Position numbers and translations under genes: made by a program. A model generated the notes under the pieces. The model worked only from the letters and a program-made list of their open reading frames with translations. It searched no databases and was not told the DNA's origin. Below are positions 1-12,514 of a stretch of DNA of 64,000 nucleotides, one piece after another (positions within the stretch are counted from its first letter, which is position 1; each line of letters begins with the position of its first letter). The DNA comes from Calcarisporiella thermophila CBS 279.70 (Eukaryota > Calcarisporiellomycota), in the NCBI RefSeq assembly GCF_041956535.1, contig NW_027192222.1, forward strand, positions 1 through 64,000, written 5' to 3'.

Positions 1-1519
1 CCTAACCTAAGAATCCCGAACCGCCTCCATCTTTTCTACGTGCTCCTATACGTTTTCTAGCAGCTTTCACCAGGCGGGTTTTTTGTAGGGTCTACGATTC
101 GTTTTATAATTTTTTTTCTCAAAATATGCCATACTTCCTATTTATTTATTGATCATCATTTTGCAAGAGCATGTTATAGTATATCGCTTTTGATCTATAC
201 GATTGATCATGTATATCATCTAGTTTTTTCATTATTTCAGTGTCATTGGATTTATTCATAATAATACTACAGTAGACTACAATACAATAACTAACATTTG
301 CTATTTTCCGATGTCTGCGCTCGGACTTTACACATTACGAACTTACTGTATTTTTCATTTATTAATCACTAGTATCTCCCGAACTCTACTTGCGTTTATT
401 ACAATATCCATATAATCTCAAAAACAGTTGAATCTCTTCTTAGATTAATAATTTACGATGCTATGCTATTATCAAGTATTTTATGTTTTACTATAAAATA
501 ATGAGTATTTGGAACAATTTAGGCCGTCGTCTTGCAGTCCACTGTATTTTCACTAAAGTTGCCCTAATCCAAAATAGAGTAGAATAGAAATACAGCATAT
601 TTACACCAATATGTTAGGACCTCCCGTACTACAGTATATGGAATTGATTACGTTAACAACATTTGTAGACAGTTATGAAACAGTTGAAAAGTGCAAAAAA
701 ATAATACTTCTCTCTTTCGCAGGCTCTGGATTCAATTGTTGGTGCATTATCCGTTACATGCACTGTCAATCACAACATAATAAACTTGGATTCCTCTACT
801 ACATATCCCACGATTTTCTGATGAATTGGATTGCTGTGCTATAGCATATGCGGTACAATACCAAAATATTACACATGATAAACAAATTTTAAACTTTAGG
901 CTCCTTCCTGAAATTAATGGGTCGTCAAAATACAATACATTACAAGTGAATTGAGTGGAAATGGTTAGGAAATTATTTATTTTGTATTGAACATAACCTC
1001 AAAAGTTGTGTTGCATAACTTACAATAATAATAAATTATTCTAGAGCTGCGGAGATTCAAAATTATGGTTACACAATATTAGGGTTAGATTTCGTCTCTT
1101 GATATAAAATAATAAGTTTTAAATTCGTAGGAAATTAGATAGATTTTAATGTATTGGACTGAGCGGTTATAGCAAGGAAGCAATTTAGTAGTATAATAAC
1201 TAAGATAATTCTCCCATGCTTTGTTACACTTATATTACAAGTAAATGAGATCCAAACAACACTATTAACTTAGTTTGCATATGGCACTCAAAGTGGGACA
1301 ACAATAATATTCTTATTAGAATAAAAGTTCTAGTTGAAATATAAAGTTTTTTCAAGCGAAATAAAAATCAGAAATAAACAAGATGATTTTTTCAAAGTGC
1401 AGAAATCCTTTCAAATAAGCACTGCTTCAATTAGCACTTGAAGCAAGGGTAGTTGTATATTGTTATGGGTGGTAGTATAATGTAACTAAGAATACAATAT
1501 TAATTGAAAAATTCGAAAA
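1..1519. other. AT-rich intergenic sequence, no gene seen
   Basis: Strongly AT-rich sequence with frequent stops in all frames. The short open frames at 611-844 (+) and 747-935 (-) overlap each other and have no recognisable domain. The first ten bases (two CCTAA units) resemble a telomeric unit but are not continued as an array. Confidence 0.6.
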
Positions 1520-4025
1520 ATGCAATTTGCAATATCAAGCAGCGAATTAGCGTTAAATATAGCGTCCATCGTTTGCGGATTGCTTATTATGATATTAGTT
1601 GCTTGGCTTCGATACACCCAACCTCAAGTTACCAGGAGCATGTCGTTTAGACTCAGTTTTTGGATTGGTCTTGCCGACACTCTTTACCGTAGTTTTTATA
1701 TCTTGGGTGCAGCGTTCGATTTCCTTGATGTAGTTTTACCTAATCACATCTGGTTGTGTCGTATTATCTTCTGGTCTTATACATTTTTCCCTATGTGGTT
1801 TTCTCTGCTCACAGTCAGCATCGCATGTGATCTTCAACTCTCCGCATTCCACAAGCACATCAATATTGCTCGATTTCAGAAGTGGTATCTTCCTCTGTCT
1901 ACTATTATACCATTCGGTTTATCAACACCACAGTTATTCTATGGCAATGCATGGTGGAATGTAACTAGGGTATGCACAAACTCTCTTTTTGCTTCTTGAT
2001 CTACTTGGGGCAAACTATCAAAAATTCTTATTATACCTTATAATTTGCTGTATTATAGAAATACATCAGTACTGACTGGTCTCATAATTTCGAAGTGGCC
2101 ATGCTGGTGTTATTCAACCTGGTCGTGTTCAGCGGCATTCTCTATTCTTTCATTGTGATATTTATCTGCACAATCATGGTATTTCGTATAATTCTGAACT
2201 CAAAGGGAAAAAGAATCCAGCGTGCTGATCAAAATCAAAGCAGAGATCAACTAGTGATGATATCTATAATTAGACTACTTGGTTATCCACTCGTGCTAAT
2301 CTTAACCATGCCGCCTGAATGCATTATGGGTATCATATATATTTCTCAATTTCGTCGTACGCCTTTTGGTGAATCAACAGCAAGAGCAAAAGCCAGCTTG
2401 ACTGGAATGCAAGGAATTTTCAATTTCATTATCTTTCTATTTAATCCTACCTTCTCGGCTGCTCTTCGTGAATTTTCTTTCTTTAACTGGGGAAGGTCGC
2501 ATCATCAATCGCGTAGTATCTCAAATGCATCCACTAATTTGCATGGAGCCCTCACACTTCTCCATCAGGAGCTGGGAGTAAGAAAGAAATCCTTTGGTTC
2601 AATGAAACAACAAACAGAAGAGGTGCCTTTAACTATCATGTGGAGAATCAGATTTTTAAATCATTTCAATCAGCAGTGCAACAAAAAGTCACCAATATCA
2701 GAAACAAGTTCTCAGTGGCAGAAAAATGACACAATTTCAGAGAGTTGCCGTCAATATCAAACAGTATTCTCACCAACCGATGTACCAGATCAACAGAATA
2801 GCGTTGATGGAAACAAGTGGATATTGGGGAGACAGTTTTGGGATAGTAAAGGTGCAGTAAGTCAATCGCTAATTAGTGTAGGAAAATGATGATAACATGA
2901 TATTATGACAGGGACACATTACATTTTGCCAAATGATGAAAAAGAGATGGATCGGTTGATAAATCAACACTATTTTCTCCAGTAATTTAATCTAAGCTAA
3001 TGCTACAAAAATACACACTTACGCTATTCTTCTGGTTTTTAGACACCTTTTTTCCAATTGCAATTTCCTTTCTCCGGTGCAATCTATTTTAAGTAGCGGA
3101 ACCACGGTGTTGGATATTGGGTGAGTATTTCTGCTAAGCACAATTTTAATCCAATTTTCAATATCCCCTACTGCTTGCGCTCATTAGCTGCGGACCAGGA
3201 ACGTGGATCATGGAAATGGCAGTGGAATATCCTAGAACCAAATTCTATGGCATTGATATGTTTAAAATGTTTCCGTCGCATATTGTCCCAGCGAACTGCT
3301 ATTTTCAAACTGCAAATGCTCTCGAGGCGTTGCCATATTCGGATCAGAGTTTTGGATTCGTGTTCATTCGAGATTTGGGCCTAGCAGTATATCAGAAAGA
3401 ATGGCCAAGTTTGATTACGGAAGTCCTGAGAGTCTTAAAACCTGGAGGTTACTTGGAGTTAGTTGAAACTGGTAGGAGTTATTTGATATTTTAAATTAAG
3501 TATTTCGATGAAATAGCACTAAATCAACATTGCAGATTATTTTGTTCAGGGTGAAGGAGAAGCATTTGGAAAGATTTCCAACGGATGTTAGTGCTAGACG
3601 TTTTTATTACATTCGTGTCTAAAATAATTGGAGCTCTTTTTTGTTTCATTTTAGTGTACAATGCCTTACGTGCACGCGATATCCATCCTTCTTGGACACA
3701 AAAGATTGGCGATTATCTAAACACTATGCATATGGAGGACGTCAATTCATTTCCCCAGTCCTTTCCAGTAGGTAAATTAGCTGGAAAAATAGAGAAACTT
3801 GGACTTGATACCTGGATGCAATTCTTAATTGCATTGCGGCCACATCTAGCTCAAGTGATGTATATTAGCGGTGAAGAATATGACGAGTTATTAAGAGGTG
3901 TGTATCAAGAATTACTTGAGAATGGCGTTCATATCAAAGTAATATGCACATACGGGAGAAAGCCACCACAGATTGGGCATGAGATGGAGAATGTAGATTG
4001 TATAAAGTTGTGTTCAGATAAGTAG
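1520..4025 (+). CDS. 7TM GPCR-like protein fused in frame to a LaeA/TAM-type SAM methyltransferase
   Basis: Seven exons fit one frame: 1520-1969, 2059-2851 (or 2845), 2912-2981, 3043-3120, 3188-3471, 3536-3586, 3655-4025, giving about 698 residues. Residues 1 to about 330 are a seven-helix receptor related to the genes at 8925 and 22111 (shared FRLSFWIGLA after TM1, YPLVLI in TM6, FLFNP after TM7), loosely like fungal Git3 or cAMP-type receptors. A polar tail of about 100 residues follows. Then comes a soluble methyltransferase: GRQF, YILPND, DRLINQH, the SAM loop VLDIGCGPGTW split by the 3121-3187 intron, LKPGGYLELVE and a C-terminal GRKPP. This order is typical of the fungal TAM/LaeA-like family. 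The receptor frame has no stop before the methyltransferase unless the 2852-2911 intron is retained, which would end translation at 2889. A separate methyltransferase starting at an internal Met (2602) is the main alternative. The donor at 2846 or 2852 is undecided; 2852 keeps the usual spacing from GRQF to Tyr. Confidence 0.62.
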
Positions 4026-4792
4026 AATAAAGAGATACATAATTTATTCCTGACAGTAATTTAAAGCTAAGGCATATTTCTAATTTTCACTCTTGTTGAC
4101 TATATTCCATTAATATTAAGAGGCATGTACATTACATTTGTATAGCTTAATGGATCACTAATAATAAGATACGGTACTATTGAATTTAAACCAATAAAGT
4201 GGTGTATAGGCAATTAGTATAGAGTACAATTGTTGGATCTTATTAAGAGTATATTAATAAAAGGAAAGAAGACAGATAGAAGGGATAACACAAATAACAC
4301 ACACTACAAAAGAATTCAAAAGAGAGAAAGCACATCTTATATATATGATAGAATAGGAGATGATGACTAATAATGATGATAAGATACTTGCTTATACATA
4401 TTCGTATAAGTTTGAAATAACCGTCGTAACACAACAACTATTCAGCCTTAGATCATGCCTGGTCGTTCTCCAACAACTATTATAATGAATGAATTTTTAG
4501 ATCAATTACGACATTATCCCGTAATATTAAAGTACTACGACAATAGCGGAATATCACTTAGGTTCCGACATTTCAAAAATCCCCGTGATTCATAACTTTT
4601 GTTATCTGATGTATGAATTTGAATATTTTTACTTGAATCATGCCATAAGTATTTAAAATATTATTTATTACTTATTCCTAGTTATTCAACAGGTTACTAT
4701 CCAAATATACGGTTATATATAGCCCTTTACACCTGCTTTGATAAATAAGGCACTCCCTTTAAATAAGTTTTTTGAGGAAATAAAATATTTTC
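4026..4792. other. AT-rich spacer between convergent genes
   Basis: About 770 bp between the methyltransferase stop and the DUF4360 stop. It is AT-rich with simple AT and ATA runs. I see no gene or RNA in it; it presumably holds the two 3' ends. Confidence 0.6.
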
Positions 4793-5860
4793 TTAACATT
4801 TTCTCCATCGCAGATGGTAGATTTGCTGAATCTTGCCATCGATGGTATCAGTGGTAAGCAAACCAGTAGCTTTGATTAAAAGCAGACATAGGTAGGCATT
4901 AGTTTAATATTATATATACATAGGATAAATTTTATCCATAGATTTTAGCTTACCAGTCTTTGAAGCGCTTGAATCGGCAGTAATGCGTATATTTGTGTTA
5001 ATATTGACATTACGCGTTGCATTGCATGATGACCAAACAGTAGATTCGAATGGAATTTTGTCCTCAATTAAATAGTTTTTATCATAGGGTCCGTTGAATC
5101 CACTTCGAACTGTATACTGGGGAGCAGAGCCTAGTTGACGGTGAAAATTTGAGTTCGCATATTTTATCTCCAACACTAAACTTATCCAACAACCCATATT
5201 GGTAGACAAATTCTTACCAGAGAAATAATAAGTGCTTGACTGTGCGCCATGCACACCACGATCCATACGTGCGTATCCACGATATATTGCAGATGCTGAA
5301 ATATGCAGGAATTGTATACAATTGCGCTCTTTTAGTCAACCAAATGATGTTATAAATGTGTGCGAAATATAACCCACCAACAGAATATTGCCAGCCTTGA
5401 GGGACGTGAAGATCGATCGAGAGCTGGCAGAACTTTCGATTTTCCACAGGCTTAATATTAGGGCCATACTGAGCTATATACTTGTTGAAGATAAGGGTGA
5501 AGACGGTTGCGTCACCTATATGAGCATTGACGTCAATAACCAAAGGTTAAAACTGATATCTTGTAGAAAGAGCGTATAAATATTTCAAAAGGAATGCATA
5601 CGAGACAAAATCTCGGTAACACTCTTGGCAGGACAACCATCTCCGTTGTATTTAATATCTGTTGTTGAACAATGAAACGTTATTTTATATAAATCAAATT
5701 TATTCTGAAAATATTTCTGGAAATGTCTAGTATCGTTACCTCGGACATAGACCTTATTTGGATCAGGATTATCGCGTTCTTGACGTTTAACGCTGCCTAA
5801 AGCAAAAATAGAAAAGATAGCGAAGTATGCAATGGTCGTAATAAGAGAGAATTTCAACAT
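4793..5860 (-). CDS. Secreted DUF4360 family protein
   Basis: Five exons on the minus strand, 5860-5602, 5515-5378, 5295-5218, 5130-4954 and 4869-4793, join in frame to 242 residues. A signal peptide (hydrophobic residues about 4-22) is followed by the DUF4360 order: DGCPAKSV, FTLIFNKY, a RKFCQL cysteine strand, HVPQGWQYS, YRGYARMD, STYYFSG, FNGPYD, WSSCN with NINT, and a C-terminal LLTTDTIDGKIQQIYHL. DUF4360 proteins are small extracellular beta-rich proteins of fungi and some bacteria with no established activity. All introns are 82-87 bp with GT-AG ends. Function beyond secretion is not known. Confidence 0.88.
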
Positions 5861-8800
5861 GGCTCTTAAGTTGAGGATGTAAAAAGTTAGAATGAAGAGG
5901 AAAATTTTGCTTGAAGATTTTCAATTTATATAGCAAAAAATAATGGCTGATTTATGCTTTTCAGTTAATCTCGTGCTTTTAATTATGCCTTTCCCTGTAG
6001 TGGCTTCAGTCATTAAAAGAATCACCTAATGTATGATCACAGATCAATTGGATGGGAGCCATTTTCTATTGGAAGCTTCTATTTGCGTTTTATTATCGAA
6101 CCAATTTTATTTGCATTATGTTAGATATATCTTTAACCTCGCTTAGGTAAGTTTGAGAAAAAGAATTACAGTCAATTTAATGAAATCTTCATATTTCTAG
6201 ATTCTTGCCTTATTCAGCTTTCACAAGATTCTTCTCTTTGAAAATTCTTGTTTTAACATAATTTGCTTTAAAAAAAAATATAATTCAATCTTGATTACGG
6301 AAGGAATATCGCATGCTTTATCATGGTTTGAAACTTCTAGCACCACCCGCCACCAGATTAAATGATCTCTTCATTTAATTATATTGGAATATTAAACTAA
6401 GATTTTGTTCGTACACCTGTGGCGGTTATATTGTTTGAAGAGAATTAAGTTAATTTTACTAATGAGATTCTTGAATTACAGTTATTTTCTCACTCAAACC
6501 CGGTCACTTCAATATGCAATTTTCGTGGGAACCGAGGGCTGAACCTCTAAGTGGCTACCAATTGAATCAAGTTCTCTCTGAAAAAGGATTGTATAAGCCA
6601 AAAAAAATTATGCTTAAGATAACTTGAATAGAATGTATGAAATGTAGTGATCTTACTACATAAAATATTTTTGGTAATGATTTAAACATAATACGCTAAC
6701 ATACAGTACTTGATCCAACATGATTTTAGATAATAATTTGGGAGAAAACAGAATGATATTGCAATAAATTGCTATTAAATTAATTATCCCGCATCAATAA
6801 CAATTTGTATAAACATATGTTACTAATTTTACCTCAAGCTTTACACTTCATATTCTCTAATATAATAGCAAAACCAAATTCCCATTCTTTTGTATCTAAG
6901 TAAGAATACCATCTCAAAGAGAGATGGTGTAATAAACCAAAGCAATTTAGTGAATGTTATTCATACAATCCTATGATAAGTGTTTATTTCGTTGTAATAA
7001 AAATGTCATTGATGCTGTATGAAATTCAGTATGAGTAGTGGATTTAGGGTGTTAACCCAATATCTGCAAGTTGAAAAGTTTTTTACAGTAGTATCTATTT
7101 ATATAAAACTTGGTCTTTCTTAGCAAATCTGTTTGGGTTTCGTGCGAAAAAATTTATGAATTCACTTTATGATATATAAACTTCCTAACCAAACTTGCTT
7201 TGTTTATAGTCCAAAGAAATTAATATGATTTATTATTAGATAGGTCGAAATTCACCAAACACGCTAAATGATATCGTGTTTAACAAATAGTAAAAACGTG
7301 GAGAATGCGCTACATCAAGTATAGTCGAATATATTTTTTTAGCATCAAAATTGAATTGACCAAGCGCTATAAACTCGATTACCCACGCAGGTGAAATGAT
7401 CAAGATAACAGTTAAATGTAAAAGATTCCGAATCACTGACACTATAGCATGTTTAAGCTGTTCTATATCAATCTATGAATCAAGTACGGTCTTTAGAGCA
7501 CAATAATATGTCAACAACGTAACGATAAGGTAGTATTATACACTTGATTTAATAATAATGCACAATATGACCATGATCAATTCAAATTGAAATCGTTGAT
7601 ATAATGTATACAATGTAATATTATATGTATATTTTAGCGCATTTAAAAGTCTTTTTTGATTTGATGGTAAACTTATCCACAATAGGTAAGTTTTCGATAG
7701 GGATTACTCCTTTTTATTTGAGTGTGTATTTTTTGATGCAACACATTGACTAGCACTGTCCAGCACTAAATTTGCAATGTATGCTCAATTGCCTTAGGCT
7801 GGATCAAGCTAAATGAAAAGCATCTCATAAGTCACCAAATACTCCAGGAATTACAATTTGAATTGATGATTACATCTCCATGAAAATAACGATATATTGC
7901 AATTTTCGATAATATAAATATAATGTATAACATATTGTTTCTATATTATTGTAACACAGATTTAACAATAATTTTTTAACGAGCAAGCGATGAAAAGGTA
8001 TTGGAATTGGTTTTGAAATTCTCTTATATGTTTAATCCATACATTTTTTTCCTTCATAAGAGAAGGCATTCACTATATACTTAATATCCTAGTAGAATAT
8101 TTGTATTAAACAACAATGATATTAGAACCAGTATAGTAGGCTTCTTAATCAACGTTGTACCCTGCTAGATTCACCTTTGTCTATATATTTTTCATTGCGA
8201 TGCACATACTATACTCTAATAACACGTTAAGAATTATCTTCCCACTATATACGAACTTGCTGATATCATTACTCTTAGCAAAATATCCATAGATATCCTC
8301 TCCCAATTGCAACTATCGCAATTTATGCAAAGGCTTTTATGTTCTAGATTGCAACTTTGTTTTTTTTACAAAGGAAACTAAAATTTAAACCAGCCAATAT
8401 AGTCCCATGACTCGAATATAGCAGTTCTCTTTGGAAAGCAACCAATATCTACACAAAACCTCACATAAATTCTCTCATTCTGGTTACACATGTATATGAT
8501 GCAATAGAGTTTCCTGTGTGTAACATTTTAAGAAAAATATTAATTGGAGGTTGCTTTTCCTGTGTTCGAATTGCTCTTTTCAAATTGTACACAATAGGAA
8601 AATTTAAAATTCGTTTCCCAAGCAAAATATCAACACTTATACTAAAACTATAGAATCAAAATTTGCCAAGTTATAAATAAGCTTGACCAGTTTCCATTGA
8701 ATTCGAAACACTTTACAAAACCACGAACCCCCTTTCATATAATTATTGATTGATTTTTATTTTTATTATTTTTGTAAGTTGAGACCTTGCGTCTAAACAT

Positions 8801-8924
8801 GCTGTAGCTTTCTCAAGTTGTATTTTCTACTGTTATCAAAACATTTTTTTAATGCTACTCATTCAGCCTTTATAATATATAATTCACCTCTTCCTCCGCA
8901 CATTCAAACCATTTTCAAGTAAAC
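5861..8924. other. Long AT-rich intergenic region
   Basis: Three kilobases with very low GC, many stop codons and no exon-like segment that I recognise. The minus-strand frame at 7236-7442 is short and featureless. The distal part probably carries promoters for the DUF4360 gene (a TATA-like tatata lies just upstream of its start) and for the receptor at 8925. Confidence 0.6.
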
Positions 8925-10037
8925 ATGCTTCTGTCGCTTGCACATCTCATCCTATGCATTATTTCGGCATGTTGCGATTTGGTTATAATGGCCATTGTAT
9001 TGTGGAGCCGTATTTCCCAACCATGCAAAGCCAGTATACTTTCATTCAGATTATCATTCTGGATCGGTCTTGCCAACATGTTTTGGTGCATCCAGTATAT
9101 TATACTGAGATCAGATGAAATCGTTCACTCACTTGAGGGTCAACTTGAATGGTTTATTAGAGTCATGGCTTTTGCACAGACACTTTTTCCCGTGTGGATA
9201 GCCATGTTAATATTCTGCATTGTATTTGATGTACACCTGACTGTTATTCACGAATTCCACAATATGAGTCGATACTACCGTTGGTACGCTCTGACTACCT
9301 TTTTATTCGCTTTCATATTCAACATACCTAACGCCATCGTAATCCATCCCGAGTTAATCCACTGGGATTCGGCGCATGGTTGGCCTATCCAAGTTCCAGC
9401 AATTCAATACATTTTCACCGTGACCATATGGATAGGGGGCTCCATCTTGTATTCAGTTGCTGTGATTTTATTGACCCTTCACAGAATGTCGACTAGTATT
9501 AACCGCTTGAAGAAGTTGGATGAGATAAATGAGGCAAAGCGCCTCAAAGAAAAGCGACTCTTCAACACTCTTCTTCGCATTCTCCTGTACCCAGTGGTAT
9601 TTATAGTGACCCAGACCTCCGGACTTGTTGCTATGTTGACTCAGATTGTTACCCGGGACGCGCATTCCTCGACTTTGTATGTGCTTTTCAACATTGATGC
9701 TACACTGCTTGGATTGAGTGGGGTGCTTAATCTGATGGCATTTTTAATCAATCCAAGTACCTTTCGATTCCTTAGTGGAATTCCATGGTTGGCCAATTAT
9801 TTTCCCTTCAAGAAGAAACCAGAAAATTCACCTTACGTTTTTGGTAAACCTGAACAGCGGCGCCCGGTGCTCCCAGTTGAGGACGAGATCTCTTTCGATA
9901 TTACACAAAAGGTGCGTCAGATATTGTACCAGGAAGATCCAGATTACATCGACACGCCAACTGCTTCCATCAAAGGAGTTGGTTCTTCTTCCCAAACATC
10001 CCAAAGAGAAGACCCATTTTTTCAACCCTTTCATTAG
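8925..10037 (+). CDS. Seven-transmembrane GPCR-like protein (paralogue 2)
   Basis: Single-exon frame of 370 residues with about seven hydrophobic helices and a polar C-terminal tail of roughly 85 residues. It shares ordered motifs with the proteins at 1520 and 22111: SFRLSFWIGLAN before TM2, a long basic third loop (KRLKEKRLF), LLYPVVFIVT in TM6 and GVLNLMAFLINP closing TM7. The layout of a long basic loop before a YP-containing TM6 resembles fungal Git3/Gpr1-like and cAMP-receptor-like families. That points to a plasma-membrane sensor coupled to a G protein, but ligand and coupling are not visible. Unlike paralogue 1 it has no intron and no attached enzyme domain. Confidence 0.72.
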   Translation: MLLSLAHLILCIISACCDLVIMAIVLWSRISQPCKASILSFRLSFWIGLANMFWCIQYIILRSDEIVHSLEGQLEWFIRVMAFAQTLFPVWIAMLIFCIVFDVHLTVIHEFHNMSRYYRWYALTTFLFAFIFNIPNAIVIHPELIHWDSAHGWPIQVPAIQYIFTVTIWIGGSILYSVAVILLTLHRMSTSINRLKKLDEINEAKRLKEKRLFNTLLRILLYPVVFIVTQTSGLVAMLTQIVTRDAHSSTLYVLFNIDATLLGLSGVLNLMAFLINPSTFRFLSGIPWLANYFPFKKKPENSPYVFGKPEQRRPVLPVEDEISFDITQKVRQILYQEDPDYIDTPTASIKGVGSSSQTSQREDPFFQPFH

Positions 10038-10999
10038 ATCAGTATTTTGTTTTTTTAGTGTATATTAGCGATTTACTCTAATTCAATTTTTTTTTCTCAT
10101 GCACATAAATCTGGGTTGTTCCACTGTAATACTCTTTTTGTCTCACAATGCAAATGATGCGTAGACTTAGAATTCCTTCCAGTTTATGTTTAAGTGTTGG
10201 TACCTAAATAATTTGGTTCTCACTAATAAGTCCTCCACCAGAAGATTGAGTTTACATCAGCTTTTGTATTCAAATTTTATTTATGCATTGCGTTTACGTG
10301 ACTCCTCGGTACACTCTGTAGTCCAGAATGGAACATGACCTCGTCATCTATACAAGAAAGAAGATTTAGCATGTATGTTAGAGTCGAGAAAAATGGTTCG
10401 TCCTTAGCAACAGCACTACAAATGTTTTACAATCATCGATTTTACCCAGGCTGGCTTACTCTGGGCGCAGCGTCTATTTATTTCGGGATTGTTTTTTAAG
10501 ATTTTATATTAAACCATCAGTGTTTATTTTTTGAAGAAACTCCAGAATACACTATAGAGTTACACTCACTCAAAAGAACCAAATTCTTGGAGCACAATTT
10601 TATTCTCTTTATTCATTTTTGCGAAACTTTGAATATACTGATCGAATCATTTAGCTACGAGAGAGGAAACCATTCTCATACTGAAATCAATGATCGCAAT
10701 GAAGGAATCAGTACAGAATCCGAAGAGGATTTCAACCCCACCAATTGTGGTAGCATTCCGGTGCGTCACACCAGTTGCAGGAGTTCCTTGAATCGAGGTC
10801 GTAGCTTCCGTGCATAAACCTCCGATTCTGATATATTGTCAGTCGGTGATTGTGAAACGGATCTGCTGCATCGGGCATCTGCAAGCCACGACAGGATTTA
10901 ACTTGTCCCTTGTGGGCGTTAATATGCTCAAAGAGGACTTGCTTATTCAACAAAAACCATCCTCATTCCATTTTGCTCGATCCTCTCTCCCACAATCCA
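10038..10999. other. Intergenic region between receptor and DUF1295 gene
   Basis: Short overlapping frames exist on both strands (10587-10817 and 10810-11013 plus, 10732-10953 minus), but none shows a domain or a convincing exon chain. I treat it as spacer and upstream region of the 11000 gene. Confidence 0.5.
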
Positions 11000-12514
11000 A
11001 TGTTATTCGATAGTATCTTATTGATGTATAACACTGCATATGGTAATGTTGCAGTTTGCTTGGCCACTGCAATGGCCATTCAAGTGGCATGTTATTGTGC
11101 GTCAGTTATCCCTAGAACAGAAAAGGTGAGCTCGAAGAATTTATATATTTCTCTGGTGCTAGAAAATGAAACAGCATTCGCTCCGAAATATGTGTTAGCT
11201 ATTGATTTAAATGCGAATCACTGAAAACCACTTAATCTATTTAAATACCATGTTTAGTTTTACGACGCTTCGGGAAGCGCTACTTTTCTCGTTGTCATTT
11301 TAGCTTCTCTTTTACACGAGTCGTGGTTCTCATACTTGAAGACGAATGAGATTTTGTTTCCAGAGTTTGCCTCATTCCATCCGAGACAGCTTTTGGCTTC
11401 TACAATGATAGCTGTGTGGACTCTTCGTCTTGGCACATTCTTGTAAGTCCAAATGACATGCTTTTCGACGACCAATATTTGCACACTTAAAAATTCGTTT
11501 CATTCACCAAAAGTCAACTAACCTCTTCATTTCTACTTATTACTCCTTTATTTTGGGGGACTCCAATAGGTTATATCGTATATTCAAGGAAGGAAAAGAT
11601 TCCCGCTTTGATGAATTGAAGAAAAATGCGTTTATGTTCTTCATCCCATGGAGTATCCAGGCTCTCTGGGTCATATTCCTTTCTCTGCCCGTCATTTTTG
11701 TGAATTCGGCTCCTGCTCATTTGCATCCCTCATTGAACTTGTTGGATTTGACTGGCTTCGCCATTTGGGCATTTGGATTCATATTCGAGTCTGTAGCTGA
11801 TTTTCAAAAGCTATCCTGGCGTCATGAAAGGCCTGAGCATCGAGAAAAATTCATTCAACACGGCCTCTGGAGGTAGGATGCAAGTCAAATTTTAGGGAAC
11901 CACGGCTTGGGATGATAACTGACTACTCACTTGTCGTTTCTGTTTTACTTAATCTAGCGTCTCTCGTCATCCCAACTATTTTGGCGAAATAGTTTTATGG
12001 TATCTATTTCGTATATAATTTTTGGAAATCAGTCTATACTAGCCACTGCCCACTTCAGAGCGGTCATTTGTAATAACTAAGACATTTGATTTATTTTAGG
12101 TGGGGGGTATGGATACTATGCTGGAATTCACTTGCTCAGATGACAAAGCAACATTTCATCCCTGAATGGGCGGCCCAGAGCACGCTAATTTCGGTATCCC
12201 ATCCTCATATCCTTCATCTCTGCGGTCTATTTTGGCTAACTCTCAATTCATTTTTCTTCCCAATTGCTCTTATGTAGCCAATATTCGACGCCTTTCTTCT
12301 ACTTTTTGTAAGTGGCATTCCACCTCTTGAAGAAAGCAGCAATCGCAAATTCGGCTCGGTAAGTCCATGTTTTAATTTTGGATGCCAAATTTTAGGGTGA
12401 GCAATCAAATGTCTCTAAATATCAAAATCTTGTTGGCAATAGCTCAAGGCTTACCAGGAATATAAACGCAGGACACCCATCCTTATTCCAAAGCTCTGGA
12501 AATCAAGCAATTAA
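11000..12514 (+). CDS. DUF1295 family membrane protein (steroid 5-alpha-reductase-like)
   Basis: Seven exons join in frame to 300 residues: 11000-11125, 11258-11442, 11570-11872, 11958-11999, 12100-12193, 12278-12358, 12443-12514. The protein has six or seven hydrophobic helices and the family signature: LRLGTFL followed by RIFKEGKDSRFDE, PWSIQALWV, FESVADFQK, then HGLWSVSRHPNYFGE, LFVSGIPPLE and a C-terminal YKRRTPILIPK. DUF1295 (PF06966) belongs with the 5-alpha-reductase C-terminal and isoprenylcysteine methyltransferase superfamily, so an NAD(P)H-dependent lipid or sterol reductase in the ER or mitochondrial membrane is plausible. The substrate is unknown. All splice junctions are GT-AG and the conserved SRHPNYFGE motif is carried by a 42-nt exon. 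Confidence 0.88.

Noticed and set aside
1-10. CCTAACCTAA as a telomere end
   Set aside because: Only two imperfect units; similar short CCTAAC runs occur internally near 35390 and 44650.
7236-7442. 68-codon minus-strand frame with a hydrophobic start
   Set aside because: Isolated in very AT-rich DNA, no motif and no supporting exons.
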